Source: an uncultured Lachnospiraceae bacterium
Lineage (GTDB): Bacteria > Bacillota > Clostridia > Lachnospirales > Lachnospiraceae
NCBI GenBank assembly: GCA_902786515.1
Contig: CADADA010000003.1
Location: 1-64,000, forward strand
DNA: 64,000 bases
Direction of reading: 5' to 3'
The notes under the pieces are model-generated. The model was not told where the DNA came from and ran no database searches. It saw nothing but the letters and a program-made list of their open reading frames with translations. How positions within the stretch are numbered: position 1 is the first letter of the stretch; each line of letters begins with the position of its first letter. Shown piece after piece: positions 56,601-64,000 of this stretch. The position numbers and the translations under genes are program-made.

Positions 56601-58147
56601 GTGATATGCCGGATAAAAAATGTCCGAACTGTGGTGAGAATCTGGTTAAAGCCGGTTTTGACATTCCGTTTGAAACCTTCCTTGGATTTAAGGGAAACAA
56701 AGAACCGGATATTGACCTTAACTTTTCAGGTGAATATCAAAGTAAAGCTCATGAGTACACAGAAGTAATCTTTGGAAAAGGACAGACCTTCAGAGCAGGA
56801 ACCATTGGTACTCTGGCTGATAAAACGGCATATGGTTACGTGAAAAAATATTTTGAAGAACGTGATGTGAGAAAGAGGAAATGTGAGATTAACAGGATAT
56901 CCAAGGGATGTGTAGGTATTCACAGAACCACGGGACAGCATCCGGGAGGAATAGTTGTGCTTCCATTGGGAGAAGATATTAACACATATACCCCGGTACA
57001 GCATCCGGCAAACGATATGACTACAAAAACAATTACCACACATTTTGAGTACCATTCAATTGACCACAATCTGTTAAAACTTGATATCCTCGGTCACGAC
57101 GATCCTACCATGATTCGTATGCTCGAAGACTTGACGGGTATAGATGCAAAGCAGATTCCATTTGATAATCAGGAGGTAATGTCTCTGTTTAAAGATACTC
57201 ATGCATTGTTAATTAATCCTTCAGACATAGGAGACTGCCCTCTTGGTTCACAGGGAATCCCTGAGTTCGGAACAGATTTTGTTATACAAATGCTTATCGA
57301 TACACAGCCTAAGACATTTTCGGACCTTATAAGAATTTCAGGATTATCACACGGAACCGATGTATGGCTTGGAAATGCACAGGCATTAATACTTGAAGGA
57401 AAGGCTACTATTTCAACCGCCATATGTACACGTGATGATATCATGATTTACCTGATTAACAAAGGCCTTGATTCCGAACTGTCATTTACAATAATGGAAA
57501 GTGTAAGAAAGGGAAAGGGATTAAAGCCGGATTGGGAAGAAGAGATGTTAAAACACTATGTGCCTGACTGGTATATATGGTCATGTAAAAAAATTAAGTA
57601 CATGTTCCCTAAGGCGCATGCCGCAGCCTACGTAATGATGGCGTTTCGTATAGCATATTTCAAAGTGTATTATCCGCTTGCATATTATGCGGCCTATTTC
57701 AGTATCAGAGCATCGGCATTTAGTTATGAACTTATGTGCCTTGGTCAGGAGAGACTGGAGTATCACCTGAAAGATTACAAGAACCGTAATGCACAAAACC
57801 TTTTGTCAAAGAAGGAAGAAGATACATTAAAAGACATGAAAATCGTTCAGGAGATGTATGCCAGAGGATTTGATTTTGAGCCTATTGATATATATAAAGT
57901 TCAGGCACATAAATTCCAGATTATGGATGGAAAGCTGATGCCATCATTAAGCAGTATAGATGGTCTGGGTGAAAAAGCGGCTGATTCAATAGTTGAAGCG
58001 GCAAGGACCGGCAAATTTTTATCAAAAGATGATTTCAGGGAGAGAACAAAAGTCAGCACAACCCTTACGGATTTGATGTCTGACTTGGGAATACTAAAAG
58101 ATTTACCTGAATCTAACCAGTTATCACTTTTTGACATGATAGTGTAA
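53672..58147 (+). CDS. polC: DNA polymerase III alpha subunit, PolC type
   Basis: A protein of 1,491 aa, normal for Firmicutes PolC. The start is the ATG at 53672; a TTG at 53645 within ispG is an alternative. Order: N-terminal domain, acidic linker (about 205-255), OB domain, PHP domain (LHCHTKMSDMDG) split by a DEDDh proofreading exonuclease (VFDLETTGFSALNNRIIEIGAV ... HNADFDMSF), then a polymerase with zinc-finger (CEKCHYN...CPNC) and EPDIDLNFSG catalytic motif, and a tail. It is the main replicase in this phylum. Confidence 0.95.
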   Translation: METKYFFEVFPTIETDGDIRDLFENVAVTKVARNRANNAVRVYILSNRLIEKKTIRKIESVIKEQIFEDSSVKVNIIEKFSLSGQYTPERLYKIYRDSILYELKDYSVIIYHMLKRADYSFKDDKIMNLTIQDSTINRAKESELTRILEKIFWERCGLPVEVIIDYKNDEQGFAAGRKKKIELEVAAIIENASAGMEEDEKQDLAEKQEEKKVPEKKQAAELPQKTDSKREDTKKAYRSYRKENNPDVLYGRDFDDEEEIVAIASIGEEVGETAIRGQIIELDKREIRGEKTIVMFDVTDFTDSITVKMFTKNEFLDDILAVIKKGAFIKIKGVITVDRYDGELTMASIIGIKKCSDFRTKRMDTSVEKRVELHCHTKMSDMDGVTSAKDLIKRAISWGHKALAITDHGLVQGFPEAFHALRDIEGKYNWEPFDFKIIYGVEAYLVDDIKNVVTNSMGQRLDGDFVVFDLETTGFSALNNRIIEIGAVKVSGGQIKERFSTFVNPKEPIPFRIEKLTGINDSMVIDARTIEEILPEFLEFSKDCVMVAHNADFDMSFIMRNCERMGIEKKFTILDTVNLARILMPGLKNFKLDTVAKALGVSLLNHHRAVDDAECTAGIFLKLIEMLNQKGIFDLDAVNDMGISDAGTIMKMPTHHAIILATGEVGRVNLYHLVSDSHIKYFHRFPRIPKSDFLKYREGLLIGSACEAGELYQAVLEGKSDEEIARLTQFYDYLEIQPLGNNEFMINSEKSSVSSKEELIEINKKIVKLGEEFNKPVVATCDVHFMDPEDEVYRRIIMAGKGFKDADDQAPLYYRTTEEMLEEFKYLGSDKAYEVVVTNTNKISDMIDNIFPVSPHKAPPVIENSDQTLRDICYDTARSMYGDDLPEIVVARLERELNSIISNGYAVMYIIAQKLVWKSNEDGYLVGSRGSVGSSFVATMSGITEVNPLSPHYYCEKCHYNEFDSDEVKAFTGGSGCDMPDKKCPNCGENLVKAGFDIPFETFLGFKGNKEPDIDLNFSGEYQSKAHEYTEVIFGKGQTFRAGTIGTLADKTAYGYVKKYFEERDVRKRKCEINRISKGCVGIHRTTGQHPGGIVVLPLGEDINTYTPVQHPANDMTTKTITTHFEYHSIDHNLLKLDILGHDDPTMIRMLEDLTGIDAKQIPFDNQEVMSLFKDTHALLINPSDIGDCPLGSQGIPEFGTDFVIQMLIDTQPKTFSDLIRISGLSHGTDVWLGNAQALILEGKATISTAICTRDDIMIYLINKGLDSELSFTIMESVRKGKGLKPDWEEEMLKHYVPDWYIWSCKKIKYMFPKAHAAAYVMMAFRIAYFKVYYPLAYYAAYFSIRASAFSYELMCLGQERLEYHLKDYKNRNAQNLLSKKEEDTLKDMKIVQEMYARGFDFEPIDIYKVQAHKFQIMDGKLMPSLSSIDGLGEKAADSIVEAARTGKFLSKDDFRERTKVSTTLTDLMSDLGILKDLPESNQLSLFDMIV

Positions 58148-58164
58148 ATGGAGTGACTTAATAG

Positions 58165-58911
58165 ATGGAATGTAACATAGACCAGAAAAGATTCAAAAAA
58201 GCACAGGATAAAATAACAGGAATTCAGAGGGAACGCCACAGCATAGGCGTTCTTTCTGAAAAGACCGTTCATGCGATTCTAAAGAACTATTATGAACCGG
58301 ATGAGGATAAGCAGGAGATACCTGTGGAAGGTATGGTAGCAGATATATATCGCGACGGTGAAATCATTGAAATCCAGACGGCACATTTTAACAAGCTAAG
58401 AGAAAAACTTGCGAGATTTCTGCCGTATTATGATGTTACAATCGTATATCCGGTGGCAAGAAATACATGGCTGACATGGATTGACGAAAATACAGGTGAA
58501 CATTTTCCAAAAAGAAAATCCCCGGTACATGGAAACGAATATTTTATTTTTCCTGAACTTTATAAGATTAAAACCTATCTTAGAAATGAAAATCTGCATT
58601 TTAAAATAGCACTTATTGATGTGGATGAGTATAAAATATTGAATAAAAAGAAGAGTAAAAAAAGCAGGCGCGGTTCAAAATATGATAGAATTCCTGTTGC
58701 ATTTACAGAAGAGATAGAAATAATGCGAAAGGAGGATTATATGCGATTTCTTCCTTTTGAACTTCCTGAAGAATTTACTACAACGGATTTAGCAAAGGCA
58801 GCAGGGATTCATGTATCACTTGCAAGAGTTGCATTGAATATACTGTTTTACGTAGGAACAGTGGATAAGGTTGGGAAAAAAGGAAATAATATAATCTACA
58901 AAGTAGTATAA
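58165..58911 (+). CDS. Conserved-type protein with PD-(D/E)XK-like core and wHTH tail
   Basis: A 248-aa protein. VADIYRDGEIIEIQTAHFNKLREKL has the D...E-x-Q spacing of a nuclease-like fold. The C-terminus (EFTTTDLAKAAGIHVSLARVALNILFYVGTVDKVG) is a winged helix. I recall similar proteins downstream of polC in Lachnospiraceae, without known function. It lies 17 bp after polC. Nuclease activity is inference only. Confidence 0.65.
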   Translation: MECNIDQKRFKKAQDKITGIQRERHSIGVLSEKTVHAILKNYYEPDEDKQEIPVEGMVADIYRDGEIIEIQTAHFNKLREKLARFLPYYDVTIVYPVARNTWLTWIDENTGEHFPKRKSPVHGNEYFIFPELYKIKTYLRNENLHFKIALIDVDEYKILNKKKSKKSRRGSKYDRIPVAFTEEIEIMRKEDYMRFLPFELPEEFTTTDLAKAAGIHVSLARVALNILFYVGTVDKVGKKGNNIIYKVV

Positions 58912-58961
58912 AAGACTATACTAAAAGTTATTTATTATTCGATGAACTATGGTCGCACAAA

Positions 58962-58989
58962 AAAACTACCGTGTAACAACGGTAGTTTT
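58962..58989. terminator. Bidirectional terminator next to tRNA-Glu
   Basis: AAAACTACCG (58962-58971) and CGGTAGTTTT (58980-58989) pair around an 8-nt loop, with A- and T-runs on each side. It serves both the 58165 gene and the tRNA. Confidence 0.8.
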
Positions 58990-58994
58990 AAAAG

Positions 58995-59066
58995 CAGCTC
59001 GTAGCGGAATCGAACCGCTGATTTCGCCGTGAGAGGGCGACGTCTTAACCTCTTGACCAACGAGCC
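58995..59066 (-). tRNA. tRNA-Glu (anticodon CTC)
   Basis: The 72-nt minus-strand gene folds into a cloverleaf: GGCTCGTTGGTCAAGAGG starts the acceptor and D arm, the anticodon loop is CTCTCAC in a CGCC/GGCG stem, and the T arm is GCGGTTCGATTCCGC. The 3' CCA is not encoded. Acceptor pair 1-72 is G-T, a slight oddity. Anticodon CTC reads GAG codons; the more usual TTC tRNA-Glu must be elsewhere. Confidence 0.9.
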
Positions 59067-59085
59067 ATTTATTTAGTACTATGAC

Positions 59086-59114
59086 AGTATATACTATCTT
59101 GAAAAAAATTGCAA
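59086..59114 (-). promoter_or_regulatory. tRNA promoter
   Basis: On the minus strand: TTGCAA (59114-59109), a 17-bp spacer and TATACT (59091-59086), 20 bases before the tRNA. Confidence 0.75.
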
Positions 59115-59147
59115 GCATTTTTTTTATTTTTTTTAAAAATATTTTTC

Positions 59148-59182
59148 TTGACAATAACATTTATATTGCGTACAATATAAAT
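59148..59182 (+). promoter_or_regulatory. Redox operon promoter with palindromic operator
   Basis: TTGACA (59148-59153), 17-bp spacer and TACAAT (59171-59176). ATTTATATTG (59159-59168) is mirrored by CAATATAAAT (59173-59182), so a 10-bp inverted repeat covers the spacer and -10. The MarR-like protein at 61011 is the likely binder. Confidence 0.8.
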
Positions 59183-59251
59183 GTAAACAATATAACGGGA
59201 CGCAATCTAAAATTTATATTTTATTTATGAAGAAAGGATAAGGTGAATAAT

Positions 59252-59791
59252 ATGAGTAGTATATATGATATTTCAGTTAAGAACAGAAAAGGTGAGGATG
59301 TCTCACTTAAGGAGTATGCAGGTAAGGTGTTATTGATTGTTAATACAGCGACGGGATGTGGTTTTACACCACAGTACAAGGGACTTGAACAGTTATATCA
59401 GGATTATCATGAGCAGGGACTTGAAATATTGGACTTTCCATGTGACCAGTTCGGACATCAGGCACCGGGCAGCGATGATGAGATTCATGAATTTTGCACA
59501 CTCAAATATAATACTTCGTTTGATCAGTTTAAGAAGATTGAGGTGAACGGTGAAAATCAGGATGCATTATTTGAATATCTGAAATCACAAAAGGGCTTTG
59601 AGGGATTTTCTTTGAAAGGCAAGGTTTTAATACCTATCGTGTCTAAGATGGATAAGAATTGGAAGACGAGTAGTGACATAAAGTGGAATTTCACAAAATT
59701 CCTTGTAGACAGAGACGGAAATGTAGTTGAAAGATTTGAGTCTACCGTTGAACCGGAGAAGATTGAAGCTAAGGTAAAAGAACTGTTATAG
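59252..59791 (+). CDS. gpx: Glutathione peroxidase family thiol peroxidase
   Basis: A 179-aa protein from the ATG at 59252. It has the Gpx fold: NTATGCGFTPQYKGLEQL with peroxidatic Cys (not Sec), then LDFPCDQFGHQAPG (a second Cys), and WNFTKFLVDRDG. The Cys/Gln/Trp tetrad is present. It probably reduces peroxides using thioredoxin, given the next two genes. Confidence 0.93.
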   Translation: MSSIYDISVKNRKGEDVSLKEYAGKVLLIVNTATGCGFTPQYKGLEQLYQDYHEQGLEILDFPCDQFGHQAPGSDDEIHEFCTLKYNTSFDQFKKIEVNGENQDALFEYLKSQKGFEGFSLKGKVLIPIVSKMDKNWKTSSDIKWNFTKFLVDRDGNVVERFESTVEPEKIEAKVKELL

Positions 59792-59807
59792 AATGGAGAG
59801 ACTTATT

Positions 59808-60668
59808 ATGTATGATTTGATTGTGATTGGAGGGGGACCTGCAGGTATTTCTGCAGCGATATATGCCAAAAGGGCGAATCTGAATGTGCTGGTACTTTAC
59901 ACGATGGAATCACAGTTATTGAAGGCACATAAGATAGATAATTATTATGGTTTTGTGAATGGAATTTCAGGTCAGGAATTATATAATAACGGAATCGGAC
60001 AGGCACAGAATCTGGGCGTCCATCTTGTTAATGAGGAAGTGACTGATATAGCAGGAGGAGATGGAGAATTTGTCGTAAAGACATTTACAAATGAATATCA
60101 GGCAAAGTCGGTAGTTATCGCCACCGGGAATAAGAAAATCAAACCTGATATTAAAGGAATAGATGAGTATGAGGGAAGAGGCATCTCGTACTGTGCCATA
60201 TGTGACGGTTTCTTTTATAGAAACAAGAAGATTGCGGTGATTGGAAATGGCAGATATGCTATATCTGAGGCGAATGACCTTAAGAATATCGCTGCTGAGA
60301 TTACGATACTGACTAATGGTGAGAAGATGGCGGAAGACAGCGGCTATATTGTCAAAACGGCAAAAATCTCGGAGATATCAGGTGACGATGGCAGAGTCTC
60401 AAAGGTTATATTTGAAGATAACACGGAGTTACCCGTTGATGGCATTTTTATCGCAATAGGTCAGGCAGGCGGGGGTGATTTTGCAAAGAAGCTGGGTATT
60501 CTTATGGAAAATGGCAATATACAGACAGATGAGAACATGGAGACTAATATAAAAGGAATCTACGTATGCGGAAATCTTGCAGGCGGACTTTTACAGGTCA
60601 ATAAAGCAGCATATGAGGGAGCGGTAGCGGGTCTTGCTGCCGTAAAATATGTAAAGAGCAGTAAATAG
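59808..60668 (+). CDS. trxB: Thioredoxin reductase
   Basis: A 286-aa protein starting at the ATG at 59808. FAD loop IGGGPAGISAAIYAKR, active-site CAIC in YCAICDGFFY, NADPH loop IGNGRYA, and the C-terminal GIYVCGNLAGG. It reduces TrxA. The class is the usual small NTR type, although the NADPH-site GNGRYA differs from GGGNTA, so a flavin- or ferredoxin-type electron donor is possible. Confidence 0.9.
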   Translation: MYDLIVIGGGPAGISAAIYAKRANLNVLVLYTMESQLLKAHKIDNYYGFVNGISGQELYNNGIGQAQNLGVHLVNEEVTDIAGGDGEFVVKTFTNEYQAKSVVIATGNKKIKPDIKGIDEYEGRGISYCAICDGFFYRNKKIAVIGNGRYAISEANDLKNIAAEITILTNGEKMAEDSGYIVKTAKISEISGDDGRVSKVIFEDNTELPVDGIFIAIGQAGGGDFAKKLGILMENGNIQTDENMETNIKGIYVCGNLAGGLLQVNKAAYEGAVAGLAAVKYVKSSK

Positions 60669-60703
60669 AATGGTATGTACAAAATGAAAGGAAAGTGAGA
60701 ATT

Positions 60704-61009
60704 ATGGATATAAGAGAGTTTACACAGGACAATTTTGAAAATGAGGTATTAAAAGCTGATAAACCGGTGATTGTGGATTTCTTTGCCACATGGTGCGGAC
60801 CTTGCAAAATGCAGTCACCGATTATAGATGAAATTGCCGGCGAGCGCAGTGATTTAATAGTGGGCAAGGTGGACGTTGATGAGAATCAGGATTTAGCGGT
60901 AAAATATGGTGTTATGAGTATTCCAACCATATTGGTTTTAAAAAACGGTGAAGTTAAAAAGACATTTACAGGGCTGACTTCAAAGGAAGATATTTTAGGG
61001 GCGATTTAA
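60704..61009 (+). CDS. trxA: Thioredoxin
   Basis: A 101-aa protein starting at the ATG at 60704. The redox site FFATWCGPCKMQSP and cis-Pro SIPTI are present. It is directly after trxB and just before marR. Confidence 0.95.
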   Translation: MDIREFTQDNFENEVLKADKPVIVDFFATWCGPCKMQSPIIDEIAGERSDLIVGKVDVDENQDLAVKYGVMSIPTILVLKNGEVKKTFTGLTSKEDILGAI

Positions 61010-61010
61010 C

Positions 61011-61457
61011 ATGGAAGATGATAATAAGTATGATATTTTAAAATTGGATAACCAGTTATGTTTTCCTTTATATGTTGTATCAAAGGAAATTATCAGAAAG
61101 TATAAGCCATATCTGGAAAAATTGGATTTGACTTATACCCAGTATATAGCGATGATGGTAATGTGGGAAAAGAAGAACCTTAAAGTAACGGATTTGGGAA
61201 AAATGTTATATCTGGATACGGGAACCATATCACCATTAATAAGAAAGCTCAAAGACAAGGGGTATGTTACACTGTCAAGAAGCAGCAAAGATGAACGCAT
61301 ACAGATGATACAAATCACGCGGGAGGGCGAAGAATTGAAGCAGAAGGCAGTGGAAGCGGGCGAGGGCATGAAGGAAAAGATGTGTGCCTGCCTTGATGAA
61401 AAAGACATGAAAGATTTATACAGAATATTATACACCATTATAAATGACATGGAGTAA
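61011..61457 (+). CDS. MarR/OhrR-family redox regulator
   Basis: A 148-aa protein. It has the wHTH (LTYTQYIAMMVMWEKKNLKVTDLGKMLYLDTGTISPLIRKLKDKGYV, SRSSKDERIQMIQIT). LDNQLCFPLYVVSKEI carries an N-terminal Cys in the OhrR position (Cys15 of OhrR), so oxidation sensing is likely. It closes the operon and is the likely ligand of the palindrome at 59159. Confidence 0.9.
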   Translation: MEDDNKYDILKLDNQLCFPLYVVSKEIIRKYKPYLEKLDLTYTQYIAMMVMWEKKNLKVTDLGKMLYLDTGTISPLIRKLKDKGYVTLSRSSKDERIQMIQITREGEELKQKAVEAGEGMKEKMCACLDEKDMKDLYRILYTIINDME

Positions 61458-61463
61458 ACTTAA

Positions 61464-61505
61464 AAGCTTGCAAATGCCTGTAAAACGGCAATTGCAAGCT
61501 TCTAT
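61464..61505. terminator. Bidirectional terminator between marR and DHH gene
   Basis: AAGCTTGCAA (61464-61473) and TTGCAAGCTT (61492-61501) pair perfectly, with an inner TGCC/GGCA stem. Confidence 0.8.
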
Positions 61506-61518
61506 AATTTTAGCTCTG

Positions 61519-62436
61519 CTAACCATTCAATTTAATAATCTCATCTAAAAGTTCCGGAACCTTAGTACCCATTGTATCATTATCAAACTGGCAGGTACCG
61601 ACAACCTTATGTCCGCCGCCGCCATATTTAAGCATCAATGCTCCCACATCGATAGAGCATGTCTTATTCAAAACGCTGTATCCAACAGCACATGAGCATC
61701 CCTGACCGGCTCTTCCGGATACTATCCATACGGAAATATTTGCCTCAGGATACAGGCTGTAAATCATAAATCTGTTACCTGTGTATATAGTTTCAAGACC
61801 GCGTAAATCACTGATAATAACATTATTCTTTACTTCTGTGTGAGCTTTTACCATCTCTACAAACTTTTCGGTCTGCTCAAAGTAGAGTTCGATTCTTTCT
61901 TTGACATCCGGAAGTTCCATTATCTCGTCGATAGTCATTGTACGGCACCAGTCAATCAGTTTCTCCATCAGCTGGTAATTGCTTATGGTAAACTGTCTGA
62001 ATCTTCCAAGACCGGTTCTCGGATCCATTATAAATCCTAAAAGAACCCAGCCGGTAGGGTTGAGAATCTCTTCCTTTGTGAGATTTGCTGAATCAACTTT
62101 ATCAACCGCCTCTAACAGGTCATCAAAGTGAGGAAACTTTTCTTTTCCACCGTAATAATCATAAACAACGTGTGCCGCACTCGGACTGCTCTTGCTTGCA
62201 CCGACATACTTACCTTTATAAGCATTACGTTCCTGTTCACTGGAATGATGGTCAAACCAAAGACCACAACCCTCTACAAAAGGTACATTTGCAAGGCAAT
62301 CGTCTTTTGTAACCTCAATGAGTCCATCCTGCAAGTCCTTAGGATGAGCGAATTTGTAAGTGTCAATAATGCCTGCTTCCTTTAAAAAAACAGCACAGGC
62401 AAGTCCGTCAAAATCAGATCTTGTAATTAATCTCAT
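61519..62436 (-). CDS. DHH-family phosphoesterase
   Basis: A 305-aa protein. The start is the ATG at 62436 (MRLITRSDFDG), eight bases after GGGGG. Metal motifs: RSDFDGLA, WFDHHSSE, and the C-terminal DHHA1 GGGGHKVVGT. It resembles exopolyphosphatase and nanoRNase-type enzymes, but the substrate cannot be told. It stands alone on the minus strand. Confidence 0.85.
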   Translation of the reverse strand: MRLITRSDFDGLACAVFLKEAGIIDTYKFAHPKDLQDGLIEVTKDDCLANVPFVEGCGLWFDHHSSEQERNAYKGKYVGASKSSPSAAHVVYDYYGGKEKFPHFDDLLEAVDKVDSANLTKEEILNPTGWVLLGFIMDPRTGLGRFRQFTISNYQLMEKLIDWCRTMTIDEIMELPDVKERIELYFEQTEKFVEMVKAHTEVKNNVIISDLRGLETIYTGNRFMIYSLYPEANISVWIVSGRAGQGCSCAVGYSVLNKTCSIDVGALMLKYGGGGHKVVGTCQFDNDTMGTKVPELLDEIIKLNG

Positions 62437-62597
62437 GTAATCTGCCCCCATGTGAATTTTTCTTCTATTGTATCATTTAAAGTCGATAATTGCAAGGTAA
62501 AGCAAGGATTGTGTTATTATTGAAAAAAATAGTTTAACATGGTAGAATGAAAACATTAGAAGCGAAAGAAAAAGCTATTCAGGGAGGAAATTAGCAT

Positions 62598-64000
62598 ATG
62601 GAACAAAAAAACTTCCAATTTGCAACACTAAACGAAGCGGTCGATGCCATAAATTTAATCAGGGATGAGTATAAAGGTAAAGAGTTTCATGATGCATTGA
62701 TTCACATATATACGACAGGTATTCCGGGGGAACGGGTACAAAAACTGATTGATGTTATAAAAAAAGAATTACCGGAATTTAAGTGTATTGGAATCTCCGA
62801 AGTGACGGGAGAGGTTGTATTTCCTGTTGAATTTGTTGTGCTTAATATCATCTTATCTGATGAAACTGAGTTTCACGTCGTGCAGATTGACTGCGCTCCG
62901 GGAGAAGAGCTGAAGGCCGGTAAGACTGTGGAAGATATGCTGAATCAGTATCAGGATGTCAAAGGAGTAGAAGTATATCCTTCAAATCATGCAATAGAAG
63001 TTAGCGGTTTTTTAAAAATTGTATCAATGGGACACGAGGACATTCCTTTCTGGGGCGCGATGGCAGTCAATCGTTCGGGAATGGTTGATGGAAAAGCTGC
63101 ACTTGGAGACAGTGGATTTGGAATAGGAGACAGAATAGTTTACAGTGGATTTTCCGTGGTATTGTATACCGGAAAGAATTTGGAAATCAATGCGGATTAT
63201 ATACTGGGATGGAAAGCAGTCGGCAGAGAGATGGAATATACAGTTGGAAAACGGACACCTGTGGGAGAAGGAGCTTTAAAAACTATCGATAACATGCCGG
63301 CGGTAGATATTTATAAAAAATATCTTGGAGTGAAATGGAATGAGAATTTTGTCTTTAACGTCTGCGAATTTCCTCTGATGGTACAACGAGATGGAATGGA
63401 TATATGCTTTATGCCCATTTATAGTGAAAATGGTGAATTATACTTTTCAGGAGTTTTATATAGTGGCGAAAAGTTGAGATTATCATACAGCACACCGGAG
63501 GAAATACTGGGAGCATCCAAAAAGGGCAGCGAGCGGATGAGAGAATTTTCGCCTGATGCCGTTCTCTTGTCGATGTGTTTTAACAGAATATTTTATCTGG
63601 GAAAAGATGCTCATGCAGAGTGGGATTATTTCAAAAGATATAATCCGGAAGCTGCAAATTATCATGGAAGTTATGAAATTTTTAAATACAATAAAAAAGG
63701 TGGCGTGCTTAACAGTGCAATAGTTGCAGTAGGACTTAGGGAAGGTGTAAAAAAGGACCTGAAGGAATATGAAAATGATGAGGAAGATGACGGATATCTG
63801 CATAATGAAGGAATCATACCTATTTCATACAGAATATCAAAATTTTTTAATGTGATGACGGATGAGCTGGTTCATTTGCAGAACAATCTAGAAGAAGAGG
63901 TGTATATTAAAACAAAAGAGGTAGAGGCACTTTCATTACATATAATTCAGTCACTGGCACAGACAATCGATGCAAAAGACAAATACACAAACGGTCATTC
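62598..64000 (+). CDS. FIST sensor protein with HD-GYP-like start, incomplete
   Basis: An ATG at 62598 after GGGAGG starts a frame with no stop to the window end (467 codons). Residues about 40-380 look like FIST_N and FIST_C, a ligand-binding module (RSGMVDGKAALGDSGFGIGDRIVYSG split in shorter motifs). The last residues (SLHIIQSLAQTIDAKDKYT and NGHS) match the start of HD-GYP phosphodiesterases, with the metal-binding His probably next. It would degrade cyclic di-GMP in response to a small ligand. The C-terminus is outside the window. Confidence 0.7.
   Translation, partial: MEQKNFQFATLNEAVDAINLIRDEYKGKEFHDALIHIYTTGIPGERVQKLIDVIKKELPEFKCIGISEVTGEVVFPVEFVVLNIILSDETEFHVVQIDCAPGEELKAGKTVEDMLNQYQDVKGVEVYPSNHAIEVSGFLKIVSMGHEDIPFWGAMAVNRSGMVDGKAALGDSGFGIGDRIVYSGFSVVLYTGKNLEINADYILGWKAVGREMEYTVGKRTPVGEGALKTIDNMPAVDIYKKYLGVKWNENFVFNVCEFPLMVQRDGMDICFMPIYSENGELYFSGVLYSGEKLRLSYSTPEEILGASKKGSERMREFSPDAVLLSMCFNRIFYLGKDAHAEWDYFKRYNPEAANYHGSYEIFKYNKKGGVLNSAIVAVGLREGVKKDLKEYENDEEDDGYLHNEGIIPISYRISKFFNVMTDELVHLQNNLEEEVYIKTKEVEALSLHIIQSLAQTIDAKDKYTNGH

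Overview
The window is an AT-rich, low-GC Gram-positive chromosome segment. Three things point to the Lachnospiraceae (Roseburia/Agathobacter/Lachnospira-like Clostridia): the housekeeping order pyrH-frr-uppS-cdsA-dxr-rseP-ispG-polC, consensus Shine-Dalgarno sites with occasional TTG/GTG starts, and a secreted CBM25-type starch-binding protein. The species cannot be fixed by eye. About 1-38.0 kb is accessory DNA ending in a tyrosine integrase. About 38.3-64.0 kb is chromosomal backbone.

Accessory part A (0.1-11.2 kb) looks like defence or signalling DNA. It has an 819-aa protein with a HEPN-like RNxxxH motif, a CARF-like protein and a sigma-70-like protein in one operon. A decayed IS1634/IS4-like transposase and a 1,402-aa zinc-ribbon STAND NTPase follow. 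The 3' end of the sigma-like gene is repeated as a 364-bp direct repeat on both sides of the IS plus STAND segment, so one crossover would remove the segment and leave an intact sigma gene with its terminator.

Accessory part B (11.3-27.2 kb) is the most unusual region. A SpoVG-like protein, a PD-(D/E)XK nuclease, a winged-helix/nuclease-like protein, a ClpP-type protease with its triad, and a VirD4/TraG-like ATPase come first. After an interval of relics come a protein built from 16-aa repeats containing MPKGTFRGG, a small membrane protein ending in Gly-Gly, a ClpB-type AAA+ ATPase, a JAMM isopeptidase fused to an E1/ThiF-like enzyme, several small accessory proteins, a HerA-like ATPase and an HExxH metalloprotease. 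I infer a ubiquitin-like or peptide-activating protein-modification system linked to proteolysis and DNA- or protein-translocating ATPases. The repeat protein is the best candidate substrate.

Accessory part C (27.9-38.0 kb) holds a WG-repeat protein, a PPP-type phosphatase, an S24 repressor divergent from a Y-family polymerase operon, regulators, a PIN-like protein, two degenerate resolvase-like proteins, MazF, an excisionase-like protein and the integrase. The integrase promoter carries a perfect GAAC-N4-GTTC SOS box over its -35.

The backbone has a metallophosphoesterase interrupted by TAG, the starch-binding protein, a frameshifted GGDEF protein, a polysaccharide deacetylase, a bactofilin, and the pyrH-to-polC run covering nucleotide metabolism, translation, envelope lipid and isoprenoid synthesis, and replication. 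Then come tRNA-Glu(CTC), a redox operon (gpx-trxB-trxA-marR) with a palindromic operator over its promoter, a DHH phosphoesterase, and a FIST/HD-GYP-like gene cut by the window end. Functional calls are from reading motifs by eye; no database search was possible.
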